A stretch of 64,000 nt of DNA from Schistocephalus solidus (GCA_017591395.1 WEDG01004218.1:124001-188000); one strand, 5' to 3'. Positions 12,801 through 25,740 are shown, numbered from the stretch's first letter. Notes: generated by a model from the sequence alone, not told the origin. Program-made: numbers and translations.

Positions 12801-15159
12801 CTTCACTTTGATGGTATTTTTTGCTTAAATGACTGTATAAACCTGCGCCGTAGGATACCGATGCAATATCTCATCAGTCAAAGCATTTCTGATTGTTTTA
12901 AAAGACACCCAGATTATCAATTACCTCGGCAGCAGACTCCACCAACAGTCATTTGTTGGATTGAGCATTTTTGGAATGTCATAAGACAGAAAAATCAGGC
13001 AAACATATTTCTTGCCCAACCGAAGAGGTCTGTCGGCCACTACACCCCACATATCCAAAAACAGGCTTATTAAATTTGACAATAAATGAATTATAACTTA
13101 CTGATAGACTGTAAGTAAAAAACTGGTGGTGAGCTGAAATGAACTAAGGTGAAATGAGTTAAGGTGTACATTTCATGATAAACATGATCTTTTGTGTCAC
13201 CTTTGCTTCACACTTCAGCTTTGAGTATGAGCACAGACACAAGTTGGCATTTGGATTTACGCATTTGACTGCATAATCTTTACTCAATTTACGAAAGGGA
13301 GACAACATTTTATGAGTAAAGCACACAGGTTTGACGAATGCCACAAATATACACCCACCAAATAACAGCAGTGGTCAACGCTATTGCTTATACCGTCAGT
13401 TTTTAAAAAAAGTACTGATTAATTATTTGCCTCTTTTGCGCATGTCTGTGTACTTTGCTCATGTTCTCCTAGTTCCTAGTCGTAGAACTCTGTAGACACT
13501 GGGTTTCATTTTTTTGATAAAAATCTGAACAATTTCGTTTATCTTTATTCGCTCGCTTCGGATAGAAGGAAGTCAAAGAAAGTGATCTCTTTTTAATTAG
13601 GAAGTTTTATAATATTTGAGGCCGTTTAAGTTTACACATAAACCACACGTTGAACAGAAAACACACGGAGCCTTCCGGTCGCATCCTTTCACCGGTGTTG
13701 TGAACTTTTACGACTCTCGCAGTTTCTTTTTCCGAAGAAAACCTCCGGCACCTCCGCCTGCGTAAATATTTCTCAAACGTCTCATTTCTACTACAATGAG
13801 CGAAAATAGACTCTACTCCTCATCCATGTATGTTACAAAGCTCATGCAACGACAGTAGTATTCCTTAAAATTACTTTAAACTCAGTAGCTCTTTTGGCAC
13901 AAACGGCATGCAAATAGAGATCTTGTCCAAATTGTAATTATTCGGTGACCTAATTTTCTGCAATTTTTTTTCCATACCAACGAAACCGACTTCGCTGAGT
14001 GAACGCGTATCACTCCCTCATTGTGTGCGTAAATCCACTCAGTACTAAAAGGCTAGGTGCTAAGCTTCAGTTGCTGTGACTGAAAGTACAGACCGGTGTA
14101 GGGGTCATCAACAAAGACAGTGCAGAAACAGTAACAAATGAACTGCTTCTCGTATTTTCTCATCGTTCCACCGTTTTGTGCATCAGTGGCTGGGAATGAG
14201 GTCACACCCCCTCTGGCAATTAGCGCTCAGTGCATCAAATGCAGGGGGAATCGATAAACCGGCTTACATGGATACTGTCCACCATCCAGGCGTCCAGTAG
14301 TCCTCGAGTGCTGTGGCTCATAACTCAGGTCAGTGGCCATATACCTGTGAATTTGAATTACTTATCTTTATTTAAGGGTCGGACAGCGCCCTGTACGGCA
14401 GTAGTCCGTCGCCCGGGGGGTGGTAGCTTGTGTATTTGTTAGGTTTTGGGTGGTTTCGGCTACATTATTGCAGGGATACTGGTGGAATACGGTTTTATAT
14501 GCTACATCTGATTGCTTACTTCGGTGCACTTGAACCTGCCATCGCATAACTACAGAACACACGGTAGTATCTTAGCTATGCGTTTCTTAAATACAATAAA
14601 TAGACAGAGAGAGACAGAAAGAGGTTGCTGAATGTGCCACTGCATCACTAAAAATTAATTTTATTCACCTGTCACCGCTGTGTACATCCAACTGGATAGT
14701 TTTAAACGGCGAAACTTGCGACGGTCTAAGAAAGTGCTTGTTATTATTCACTAGTTGTGCTTTGATTGCAAGGGTCTTTGAATAAAAGTTAATTTGAATA
14801 TGAGCGCGTGGACACCAGAGTTTCTGTGTGCTTGTTCCCCAAGGTTGTGCGGCGCGATTTAAACCTTGTGCAGCACTGGATTGTTTGTTAACCAGATGGC
14901 TTACTTGCGTCTTCTTAGGCAAAGAGCCCAGTTTGGAGTGTGTTGCTGGTTGATGCGACGAGGCTGAACCTTCTCACTGAAACCAACTTCTTCTCCCTGT
15001 GACGTTTGGTCTCCAATATCCGTTAGTAATGCTATGATAGTTATAGTTGTAATTAAATAAGAAGAATAAGAAGTTTGTTCGTTCGCCAGAATCATGGCTT
15101 TATTCCTCTGAGCTTTCAAATTCTTACTGGATTCCATCGTCAGAGATAAAAGCTGCAAA

Positions 15160-15661
15160 AATCAGACAACAGTTGTAGGGGTAGGGGCCAATCAGACACG
15201 GGTGACGCCAGCCCAGAGGTGGCTGCGCAGGGCTCTGTATGCCGGTGCCAGATGGATAAATGGATTGACCGAGTTCGCCTCGGAGACACAGGCTTCAATC
15301 AATTCCAGGCGCGTCTTGTTTCTAGCGCGGGTGATTATCGTCTTGGATACGAATTTAAATTAATGACCCGTTTCGTAGATATGGCAGCCACTTGTGATAA
15401 GCCGTCACCCCATCTCACAGCCAGCTTATGTTCGTGTATGCACGATCGCAGCATACGTTCAGTCTGTCCTTTGTCGTTACGGTAAACGGTTTGGCACGTG
15501 ATGCGATACACTACACCCGACTGCTCATTAGGATTTAATCTGCCCTTGTTTTCATAACCCTGCCGTGCATGGTACCTTTGGGTTGGTGTGCAAATTCTGA
15601 CCCTTAGTCGAACAGCAATGGGCACGGAAACTTCTGAGAGTTTTGGTTGTTCTATTTTCAT
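15160..15661 (-). pseudogene. Second GIY-YIG retroelement fragment (probably Penelope-like)
   Basis: The minus strand reads RLNPNEQSGVVYRITC, then GQTERMLRSCIHEHKLAV, then WGDGLSQVAA, the GIY-YIG order of Y-strand, G-Q-T, catalytic-type Arg and H. After a frame change near 15340 it continues RARNKTRLELIEACVS, then NSVNPFIHLAPAYRALRSHL, which is a typical C-terminus of such nuclease modules. The YIG tyrosine region is damaged (RNDKGQT). It is a different lineage from the 20.1 kb copy: the linker and tail share little. It lies on the same strand as the host gene, within the intron. A GIY-YIG-bearing element other than Penelope is possible. Confidence 0.6.
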
Positions 15662-16500
15662 TATTATTTGATCGTTAAACTTGAAAAATCTCGTTTATTT
15701 CTTTAAGAAAAATCCCGAGTTTTTTTTAGTAAATACTTTGAAAAGATCAAGTTCTAAAGCAAAATTGTGAGGCAAATAGTTTTAAATATAAAAGTATTGT
15801 TTATCAGTTTTAAAACGCCGTTAAAAATATTAGCCCTCAGTTTTAAGGATGGAAAACAATTTAGCAAGTAATGCCCCTGTGAGGGCAGATGACAAGCCTA
15901 CACAACTAAAGGCTTGACTTTAAAAATATAAAGCTATGTATATTGGTGTTTAACAACAAATAAATATTATTTATAATTTCCCGATCAGCATACCGACCGT
16001 TCCCCGAAATGAGCTGTCCGTATATTTCAACTACCATGTACAATTTTCACAGAAATCGACTAAATACCTGAGCGGTGCAGTCCGAAGCTATCTAAATGAG
16101 ACTCGTCTTTATAAACGACAAAAAAATATATTTTTTATTTGTTCTTATTTATTTTATCTGTGAATCCACTTTTTATCTGTACAATAACCAAAATGATATT
16201 ATCGAACCTGCGCATAGCTGTATTCTACCTATTATGGAGTCACTATGGTGAGATATCCCCTTTAAAATGCTGTATATAAACGAGATGTCACAAGAAATAT
16301 TAGGTTAGAATCTGGCTAAGGACCTCCCTGGATTATGTTGCAATGCCACATGTCCAAAGTTATATATTGTGAAACATTTCAACGGCCTAAATACTGGAAA
16401 CTTGCACAGTGTATCGTGGACGCTATTTGAGCACGTGAGCTCTGTGATAACTGCCACACGTCATTTCGATGCACTCTTCGCAGTCAAAAGTTCGATGTCA

Positions 16501-16605
16501 CTTGGGCATTTTTTATGGGAGCTCAACCCGAATAGCGCCTTCCTTGGCCTGATCTGGCCCCCGTGTTGGTCCAGCGCATCTACCACGAAGCCCGTTTAGG
16601 TCCAT
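16501..16605 (+). repeat. Segment shared with the 3' part of family B
   Basis: CTGGCCCCCGTGTTGGTCCA and CGCATCTACCACG match 36729-36831 in order and spacing. The upstream part of family B is absent here. Confidence 0.5.
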
Positions 16606-17401
16606 GGCACCTAATACCTGGCCAGCACCTCCTGGACTAGGATACATCATGAACCTGTCTCTCATTTGCATGACGTATGCATGTTTTGGACACGTGTCAT
16701 TGCATCCGCAAAGAACACTCAATTTAAATTGGTCATATTTTTCATGCCTGGGAGTTCTTTGAGGTCACGGACGTGATGAAGCGCAGTTTTGTATGAGATC
16801 TGGGAATGTGTCAGCTGTTGAGACAATATACAGTGACGCGGCTTCAGCTATGGTATTTTGCCGCAGATTTCCGTGCAGGCCTGAATTCTCTTAGGCATTG
16901 TAGACAGGTTAGGCGACATTGGCTAACCGGTATCACTGGGATAAATATGTGTGTGACCTGCTTGTCCGATACATTTTGCAAATGTATGATCAGCAGTTTT
17001 TTTTAAAAGAGTGCTTTAAAGCAGTAGTAGTCACGCACCACTTTCGAAGTCCTCTTGCATTGAACGGGTGAGGACGTTGTCACGTAGGTCATGCGGCGGG
17101 AGCAGCACTGGTCCTTCGAGCTCAGGCAAATGCAAGCCTGACACATATTCCGACCGAATACTTGAAAATGTTGTTTTGGTATTCGGGCTCGCTCTCGAAT
17201 GGACTGGTATGTCGGTTGAGTGTGGAGACCGCCAGTTCCTCCCTTCTCAGCTTTTTCTTCTGCCCTGAAAGGCACACAGAGTTTTGGTTGAACCCTGGAA
17301 AACTCTTCAAAGTTTTTTCGGCTAAACCATTCCGGCTGGGGGAAAGTGTTACTTTTGATAATTCAAAACTGTACATCATGCTCTCTGTAGCACACTTGAT
17401 A

Positions 17402-17570
17402 GTTCGGACGTCCCAGATTACAATTTCCACCGCGTGCAGCATGTGATGGAAATAGCGTCAGTGACTTTTGTGTGAATTAGTTTCTAGTGAGACAGACTTG
17501 CGTAGCATCCATCGCATTATCTCCTCCCTTACATCTAGGCTCCGTTTGTAAGACAGTGTCAGAACGGCCA
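17402..17570 (+). repeat. Unnamed dispersed repeat (family B), diverged copy
   Basis: GTGAATTAGTTTCTAGTGAG, then CTTGCGTAGCATC, ATTATCTCCTCCC and AAGACAGTGTCAG match the family order seen at 36.5, 38.4 and 62.5 kb. Confidence 0.5.
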
Positions 17571-18598
17571 ATTGTGAGCTCGAGACTGGGAGCTATACAA
17601 TCTACACAATCGTCTACGCATGCCAGACACGATATGATTTTTACTACACCTGCCAGGAACACTACCAGTATTTGGTTTAGAGCTCCGTGAAGGCTACAAT
17701 AATAAACACCAATGCACTCTGACACACAGGTCTGAGAAAGACGCCATGAATCCGAATGTGTGGGGATAAACTCTCACGCCTCAGTGTCATTTTGAGGAGG
17801 ACGACCTATATTTGCAGTAAGTATTAATTTTCTGGTCTTGGCCTCACCCGCTCTTCCCGTTCTTTTGGTGTAGTCGAGTTAAAGGATTAACATGGGCAAA
17901 CTTTCGCTTACTAGTCAAGCTGGAGGGAAGAGGTTTTGATGTGAAAACAATAGGTGTGTGCGAAAAACAATGAGCATTAAATCACGAACTTTGTGGTTTC
18001 TTTTAGCGCCGTAGTAAGCACCTAGGGCAGTGGTGATGACTGGTTGAAAATATATACACTTCACGGGATACTTACGAGAGAGTGAAACAAATCCTTAGGC
18101 CACGTGTATTCGGATGCTGATGTCATACATTTGGTATTGACATGGCCTCGACAAAGTGAAAGATGTTCATTTTGCAGGTTCATAGCATTAATTTCGTAAA
18201 ATAAATTGTTTTAGTCGGTAATGCTCTGGTATTCACCACGTGTATATGTAAACTGACAGACTTTTCCATCAGAGTCAGTTAAATCGATGCACTTTTGGAC
18301 CGTAGTCGAGACTAACCAGCCTGCCTCCAGGTGTCAAGTGCACACGGTTTGCACCGTGTACAGCCATGTATGATGTGCAACAGCATGAAGCAGCCATGTC
18401 CAACTCCGTTAAGAAGGTGGAGGGGTTGGGAAATTTTTTTGCAGGCACGAACGGAAACACTTGGCATGTGGATACCTTTAGAATACCTGCCATGTACTAT
18501 TCTTAACAATATCAACGACACACGGAGAATGAAAGAAACCACTACCTAAACACCAGCAACGTAGACAATTTACAGGTGTTAATGTTAATCACAGATTT

Positions 18599-18655
18599 CT
18601 AATTTAATTTTTTTAATTTTAATTTTAAATGAATTTTAATTTTTAATTTGAATGA
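18599..18655 (+). repeat. AT-rich low-complexity tract
   Basis: Alternating AATTT/TTAAA runs of about 55 bases. Confidence 0.6.
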
Positions 18656-20098
18656 TTGTTTGGTTCCTGTACGTCCCCACCGAAGCCCGTGCTGTACATC
18701 TGTCACTCCGACTTTCACTCACTTGTTTAAATCATCGATAATTGCGATAAAAATACCTTTGCCGGACTGTGGAAGAGAGGTATGTTCCAAATAATCACTC
18801 ACTTCGTCTACACTCCATTTGAAGACTGTCATGAGCTTAAAGGTGTTCTGTCATCTGTAACAAGCCCAACTCTTCACAATTATGAGTTCGTCCCATCATT
18901 TCCGGTGTGAGGGTGTTGGGAAGGTGGAGTGGGGTTGGCAGATAAGGTTTGTTTTTGGATGTCGTCCATCTCAGATGAGCAACATATTAGCAACCATAAT
19001 ACTTTATTAATGGTTGCTCCATCGGAAGGGGCTGATGCGTGGAGACAGGTGTCTGTAGTCGTTCACCGAATTTGGGAGATCGCTAATAGATCTAGCTCCA
19101 GTGATCTCGTCAGCTGAATAATGTAAGTAGTCGGTCGATACTGGTTAAATCTAAGTATCAGGCTGATTGTGTTGGTAGTGTTTTTGAATATCACCGACTA
19201 CTGACGTCTGTTATGCATTATTCCTCAAAACGTTCTAATATTTCTTGTTTCCCCTAACGTGATGGCATGAATTCAGCCGGTTTCGGAGACATACAGCGTT
19301 TGGTAGCTAGCGCATTTATTAAAGCGCGACTACTCGAAAATAAGAACATTTTACGTTCTCCGAAGTCGTAGGATTTCAACGGTAGTCACCGTTCTCACCC
19401 ACACCCTCTCCCTCCACACTTTCGATGAAATCTTCAGAGTTTGATTCATTTCGGAATTTGAGACTTGATCGCACGTTTATTATGTGCCTACCTAAGATAT
19501 ATGAGCAAAGATGGATGTTTCAAATATGTGAAAAAAGAGCTATCACCTGCTCATAGAACTTAACTGGTTTCAATATCACGCCTAGATCTTCCAACAAGAA
19601 ATCGGTCATGTGCTCTGCATCTCGCCAGATTTTAACCAGTTAGCAGGTGGTTAGTAATTTTAACAATGAAAGTAATAGTATTATCGTTATGTGATCGGTG
19701 AATCATTCCAAATGATCGTACTCAGGCACCGATGGTCCACTCCTAGAAATTATTCGGGAACTGCCTGTACTAGGCATTCACAAAGGAACGAGAACTCACG
19801 TTACAACTGGGCGTTGTTCTAATGAATTTAGTACAGGCATAAACAGCAGTATTTATTGTTAACAACATATTTGTTGACGACTTATCAACTGCAACCCGTC
19901 TACGCATAACACAGATAACGAATGGAAGTGGATAGCCGTTTGAATTTCCAGAAAATCCATACATCACAGCAAGGGTCAGATGACAACGTAAAGAAAAGCA
20001 GGTCAACGGGTTAGTTTAAGACTTCAGAGGAAAAAAATATGGGGTTGAAGTTAAGACAACTACAGCCATGAAAAATATATAAGTGAAAATCACCAGGA

Positions 20099-20785
20099 TT
20101 ATTGTAAATTGACCACGTGGTCTAGTTTCTTACAAAGTTTGGGTTTCTCCCTACGTATATACGCTGCTTTCAAGTAGCGCAAATTCCGAGTTGTTCGTTC
20201 CCAAAAAAGTACAGGGAAAACTGTTTTGATGTTTACAGGTTGACCGTTGTCTAATATGCGTTTAGTAATCGAAGAACGTGGTACTTTATTTTCTTGTTTA
20301 AACAACCAATTAGGCAAATGTTCAGCGGCCCTGGTTGCCAATTGCCTTTGCGTTCGCCCAATGTACTTGCATCCACAAGTGCATGTGAATTCACAAACAG
20401 AATTTGGGGTGACGTGCTACGGCAAGGCATCCTTTGGCTGGTTGATTGGCCGGTTTCTAGTAGGATTGATAAAGACGAGCTCAGCTGAATTGTATGTTCG
20501 TTCTATGGTGCAGCGTAAGCTTCGCTTAATTGTATGAGAAATATTGTCACCCTAAAAGGGTAAATATATGATAATGAGAGTTTTCGGAACTGAATCTCCC
20601 ATCACTTTTGGCCGTATGGGTTTGCTGTATTTTTGAATGAAGCGTGCAGGATATTCACAGTTAAGTAAGGCTGAGTTGATGTGGGCAATTTCTATATCTA
20701 TGCCTGTTTAAAATGCATACCCGGAAAAAATTCTACAAATGAATTTTAGTGTCGTCTTCTCTGTTAACCCAAAGATAAAATCCTA
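20099..20785 (-). pseudogene. Penelope-like retroelement remnant with GIY-YIG endonuclease
   Basis: One continuous minus-strand frame of about 225 codons interrupted by in-frame stops (TAG, TAA, TAG, TAG) but no frameshift, ending at TAA 20099-20101. Reading in order: DFIFGLTEKTTLKF near the start, then AHINSALLNCEYPARFI, then TLIIIYLPF followed by GDNISHTIKRSLR, then the endonuclease: CEFTCTCGCKYIGRTQRQLA, RAAEHLP, and a C-terminal DHVVNL. Known: Penelope-like elements end with an RT thumb/linker and a GIY-YIG nuclease whose core is a Tyr-rich strand, YIG, then a catalytic Arg. Here YIGRT and the following R-x-L-x-x-R-x-x-EH are intact. The RT palm motifs are not found upstream, so the copy is 5'-truncated, as is usual for these elements. 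Confidence 0.75.
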
Positions 20786-23577
20786 CAATTTTAATATCAA
20801 TTCCGCATTCTTTGTGATGGACAGAATTAACGTAAGATCTTTTTTACTTAGCTGACGTAGTGAAGAGCGTCCCCGTGAACACCGTGCGGTCAACCTCGTG
20901 AGTAACCACTAATATAAAGAAAATGCCTTGTCTCGACAATATTTTTTGAAAATTTTTTGTTATTTGTTCATTGAAATCAGTTGCTGAATTGTTACATTGC
21001 ATAATGTTTTGAACACACCACTGGCAGAGACTTTCAATAGTGCAATAAATGCTATTTTAGTGGCTTATTTTAATCCTTGAGCTCTACCAGACCCATAGTC
21101 TATCCAGGTTAAAAGACATGCAAAGCAACCAATATTTGAAATTCCTCTGCGGAAAACAATCTTGCCCAACCTACTATAGTACACTATATTGTGAATTCAA
21201 CAGCTGTTTTCACTATCAGTCTAGGTCTGTATGTTGTTATCAATCAGCCAATGACTTTTGACGTCGCTATCTTACGAAAAAAAGTATGTTGTCGTATTTA
21301 TCCCCCTCATTCCTGGTTAAGTGACGTTCCACTTCGGTTCCGCAGTGCCGTTGCAACGATCAGTAAAAGACAATTTTACACAGCTGGGAAGAAGTGCTTT
21401 CAGACTATTTTTAGTGATAAGGAGTGAGTGACTGGAAGAAAACTGTTTCTGACAGAACTTTCGGACCAGACAAAAAGCCGCCTGGGAGTTTAGAACACGG
21501 TAGGCATCATCTGTGTGGCCTTCTCTAAAGAGAGGCTTAGTTAATTTCAAACCGAAATTATGAATTACCAGACAGTTTAGGCCTCCATGAGTGAGATGTG
21601 AAGGGTGGTAAGCACGCTTCGAAAGTTGTTTTTCAGTGGGATTGGAGTAGCTGGCTCTGTAAATGCCAAAACTACAAACATATCTTCTATCATGCTGAAT
21701 TCTTATTAGGTGATTATTTTGCATGCAGAATTTTGTATGATTCAATATTTCCACAGTAGTGTGAGCGTACAACCTTAAAACATGTTTAAACATTCATTGT
21801 AGAAAAAGAAACTTTTTAGTAATTTACACCGATAAACTTGAAGTATCTCAGCCTCCAAAACGTGAAAGATCAGTTTTGCGCTAAACATTTAAAAACCGCT
21901 TGTTTTACAGGCATTAACTTCTTACTACATGCCATGCTCTTGCTTTACATATCTGTTAAGGACTTTTTAGATATAATTAAAAGTAAAATACATTGGTGTA
22001 GTTGCGTGCAATTTGAAAACTGCATTATCGAATGCAGAAAGAATCAGGCAAGTCTCCGAAGCTCTTCTAGTTGCAATCCAAAAAAAAGAATTTGCTCAAG
22101 TTAAGAAGTTAGATGATGTTTATATCCCACGAAATGTATGTAAATTAAATTATACATGCAACTGGTCTTAGAGTTAGGTTTAACTGATATGATTATAGTG
22201 TTAACAGTGAAATATCTGCTACCTCTGTGAGTAGGCATTTGAGAATGTGATTTGCAAAGATAGTTTACAAAATCTACTTTATACTAGCCAACATGCTGCC
22301 TTCTTCTAATTAAATTTAGATTTTTTCTGTGGAAATTCATACTGGAACCTTTTTTGTGCATTCTATACACTATACCGTCATTTTTAATAACGTGTTCCGA
22401 GGCTTTGTGCGTATAAAATTAGAAAATGTAACTATTGACGCACGCAATCGCTGAGAATCATTGCCCAGTTATATTCAAACTTAACATGGCTGACAAGATT
22501 AACCCTCAGCAAAATGAGTGAATTAATAAAATCTGTTATATAAATCTTGAAAGTGATTTTCCAGGTTGACTTCAGACTTATTTTAATGTGCAAAACACAG
22601 TTATCATTTCACATGCGTTTAGGAAATTCATAATTCTTCGGTGTTCGTCTTAGTCAATGACAATCTTGTGCATCATAATTTATTGATTGGTTCTTTCCTT
22701 ATTCACTTTTCCCTTAGATTTTTGTCTGCGGCATCTAACTCAATCTGCCGATTGCTGAATGACTCATCGGAGTGCATGGCTTCGCGAAACTATCTGGTTT
22801 GTTTGAAGGGGTAGAGGCCGACAATGCAAAGTTTGTCCCAAAAAATGTGTGCCATATATCGTGTTCAAACGTTAAACCCCGCTTTTAAACGCAGCCTTGA
22901 GCATCAACTGACGGCCAGGAGGCGAGGGGGATATGTCTCAACTGGTTATACCTACCGTAGGTAACTGGCACACGTTTGCGAAGACCAAACTCCCACAGTA
23001 GGTGTACGCCCCTCTAAAAAGGCCGAGAATTTTTCAAAGCCTTGCATTCCTATGAGCCATGTTTCAATCAGCACACTGAGTTAGATGCCATTTAAACATA
23101 TCGCATGGGAGCAACGTGAGATAAAAATTTTTGCGCACGTTTGAAATGTTAACGATGTTTTGCAGATTGACTCAAGTCTGAAGGCGATCTTAAGAACCAT
23201 TTTCTAAAATTTAATCAAAAATTATTTCTGACGTGTCCAAAAGAACGTCGTTTATTTCATTATATATGCTCATAACGTCTTCTTCATCCCGCAAAGAAGA
23301 GGTGCTTTCACGGACAGAGATATATTTGAACGGACATGTCGGTAATTCTGGTATTTTCATCATAATTTTACTGTGCTTGTTCTTCCCGTTGGACGTAAGC
23401 GGTCCATGAACGCTCCTTTACCTTCTCTTGGTCTACGTCGGGGGATGCGGGATACGCTAGCATATCTGGACCTCGTACATTCACACACATGACTATATTT
23501 TATGTGCGCATAGGCCTCTGCTCCACAGGTGGGTACGAAAAGATTTTGTCATATATATACAAATATATATGGTAGAC

Positions 23578-23830
23578 AGGTGCTCACCGATTCGCTACAG
23601 AACTCGCTCGTCGCGCTCTGCCTTTGGGCTCACTTTTGAGCCCCACCAGAAGCCGAACAGGAGTTGGTCCTTTGTAAGTAATGTCAGTCTGCATATCTAT
23701 TGAATGGACATTTCTGGCTTATTAGCCCTCATTAACCAGTCAAAAGCAACCCCAAGTGTTGGGCCACACGAAGCTCGAAGCCACGACCTGTTGATAAACC
23801 GTCAATCGCTCTAAACATCGAGCCACGAAC
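23578..23830 (-). repeat. SINE family 1, near full-length copy
   Basis: On the minus strand the head (TGGCTCGATGTTTAGAGCG, B box GGCTTCGAGC) leads into the body, ending with the tail segment that on the plus strand reads GAACTCGCTCGTCGCGCTCT. It shares head-to-tail order with copies at 24.2, 31.7 and 58.4 kb. Confidence 0.65.
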
Positions 23831-23850
23831 TCCTTTTCTTGCCAATGTTT

Positions 23851-24045
23851 ATGAGGGATGGGAATTACTAGCTGATGACAGCTAATAATTCAGAAATGAC
23901 CATACAGATCTCCCTTTGTATTCCAATGGTCCTCCTCTGCATATAAAACTAGCCACTGCTCGGCTGCTAGCGGGGCTCAAGAGCTAGCCCCAAGGCTTAT
24001 CGGGACGATTGAATCCCCTACCTGATCGGTGAGCGCCCATTTGCC
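23851..24045 (+). repeat. SINE family 1, body copy head-to-head with its neighbour
   Basis: The plus strand reads GGGATGGGAATTACTAGCTG, continues with AGAAATGACCAT and ACTAGCCACTGCTCGGCTGC, and ends with GATCGGTGAGCGCCCAT. It lacks a clear tRNA head. It is inverted relative to 23578-23830, with about 20 bases between. Confidence 0.6.
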
Positions 24046-24064
24046 ACATATATACACATATAAT

Positions 24065-24109
24065 GTAGTAGTAGAGGAAGTAGTAGTTGTTGTAGTAGTA
24101 GTATTAGTT
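24065..24109 (+). repeat. TAG-rich trinucleotide microsatellite
   Basis: Interrupted (GTA)n/(GTT)n run of about 45 bases just after the SINE pair. The family body itself contains a short CTACTACTACTAG run, so this may be an expansion of it. Confidence 0.6.
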
Positions 24110-24207
24110 CCATGGCAAGCATGTTATCACCAGTAGCCGAGCTGGCCGGCCTGCAGACAGAATAACACAGCAATAGTCCAAAGCATCATAGTATGTGTCA
24201 CACTCCT

Positions 24208-24485
24208 AGTTGATGAACATATGATAGATGGACGCTCATTGAGCAGGTATAGGACTCACTCGTTCCGTAGTGCCTTTGGGCTCACTGTAGAGCCCCACCA
24301 ACAACCACACAGTGGCTATTGGTATACGCAGAATGACATTCCTAGCAGAGATAAGGGACATTTAAATGGCCATTTCTGTCTTATTAGTATCAATATTCAG
24401 CCATACTCAACCCCAGATGTTCCGGCACTCGTGGCTCGAACACGCAACCTTTTAGTTAGAAGCTTAACTCTAAAGTTCACACTCT
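24208..24485 (-). repeat. SINE family 1, full-length copy
   Basis: On the plus strand it reads tail first (ACTCACTCGTTCCGTAGTGC), then body (AAATGGCCATTTCTG), then the head with B box as GTGGCTCGAACACG. A plus-strand open frame of 155 codons here is only the SINE read through. Confidence 0.65.
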
Positions 24486-25213
24486 TACTGGAAGGTTGCG
24501 ATCAGGAATATCAACAATGGTGCATAGGCGTTCACCGATCGGTTACTAAACTCACGTGTCCCAATGAGGCACACGGTGTCACATCAAACATTAGAAGTAA
24601 CTGCATTCCGAAGGTGTGCCATAGTTTGCACAAGTTAATCCACGCAGTTAACCGATGTAATATCAGTATGTCGCAAAGATGCGAGTAACTTTAATTAAAA
24701 CTGTTCGAACGTATTTTCTACGAATTCCATCAATCCGCAATCTAAAATTTACCCAGAATAGGAGGTATAAGGAGTTTTCCTCCATGCTATCCTATCAAAG
24801 GCTTCTGAATTTTCCAAATTGAAGATTTCGTTAACTTAAAGATAATCTTAATCCGAAAAAAGTATTTGCCTTCAAAATATTCACACCAGGTAAATCAGTC
24901 TTCTAATGTGATCAAAATATTGTATTTAATAAGATACAAACGAATAGTTTAAATCCTACCGTATAAATATGCCCCGTTATTTCTGCAAAATTAGTTAAAC
25001 AAATTAGTAATTATGAATTTACATAACACCGTGTATTTCGAACGCCAGAGCATTATTCCTTGATTTATAGCTAGAACAGAATTAAATTGCTTGCGAATTT
25101 AAATTCAAAAATTACGCAGTAATGTTTCAGCTTGTTCCTTTGAACGCTGGATTCTTTGCATGAACGTGTAATAAAACGTTGATGTCTTTAGAATTGGCGT
25201 CCCAGCAGCTTAC

Positions 25214-25288
25214 CTTGGCGATGCTTTGTTCGTCGTGGTGGTGAATCAGCTGGAGCAGGCGTGTCATTTTCAAAAATACTTGGATTGG
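25214..25288 (-). CDS. eva-1: Exon: Pro-rich juxtamembrane linker
   Basis: A 75-base exon (divisible by three, phase 1 to phase 1) between acceptor TGCGATTTTTCAG and strong donor AAG|GTAAGC. In the frame set by both neighbours it encodes 24 full residues, starting NPSIFENDTPAPADSPP and ending in a basic stretch RRTKHRQ. The sequence looks extracellular, disordered and without cysteine, suitable as a stalk between lectin domain 2 and the membrane. A second frame is also open (a shadow), but only the chosen frame agrees with the phases of 51552 and 10699. It sits 26 kb from the previous exon and 14.5 kb from the next. Further exons with symmetric phase could hide in those introns, though none is needed to keep the frame. 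Confidence 0.65.
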
Positions 25289-25740
25289 CTGAAAAATCGC
25301 AAAGAAAATAAGGTTGAAAATGGGAATTTTCACAAGGATTTGTCTTCACATGTTATTATACCAACTTGAGACTGCTCAAAACCCAACGGCTCAGAAGTAA
25401 TATAAATTTTCACATAATTGTCAAGTGCTACGGGGACCGTTGCTTGCTGTGAACTACCTTGGTTTTTGTGTGCGCTGGGAAAAAGTTTTTATAAATATTT
25501 TTATTAGGATGCTGGGCAGGAAGTTGCTTCATGTTTAAAATATCTTGAAGGAAGCTTTTTATCAAATCAGAAGCTGGGTCAGCCCGTTGGAGGCCAGTGC
25601 CCTATGCGGTCTTGCTGTTGCTAATTACAATGAGTACGAAGGTGGTGATGCTGACGCTTTTGCTATGGAGACGAGTGATAGTAAAAAGAAGATCAAAATA
25701 AGGGAAATGGCAAGAGAAATGGGATAAAGGCCAATTTTTG

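Larger units (their letters stand above)
10700..25213 (-). other. Intron of about 14.5 kb holding Penelope-like remnants and SINEs
   Basis: Between the linker exon and the membrane exon. Repeats recognised inside are listed separately (12.7, 15.2-15.7, 16.5, 17.4, 20.1-20.8 and 23.6-24.5 kb). The stretches 10.9-12.6, 12.8-15.1, 17.6-20.0 and 20.8-23.5 kb show nothing I can name. Confidence 0.5.

Noticed and set aside
21317..21793. Minus-strand open frame of 158 codons upstream of the Penelope-like remnant
   Set aside because: No reverse-transcriptase motif or other family pattern is visible and no splice context; it may be chance or very decayed element sequence.
24221..24688. Plus-strand open frame of 155 codons
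   Set aside because: It reads through a minus-oriented SINE copy; similar peptides appear at the other copies, so it is a repeat translation.
25545..25727. Plus-strand open frame ending in a Lys-rich stretch
   Set aside because: No convincing splice pair and no family match; it lies between a real minus-strand exon and an inverted-repeat element.
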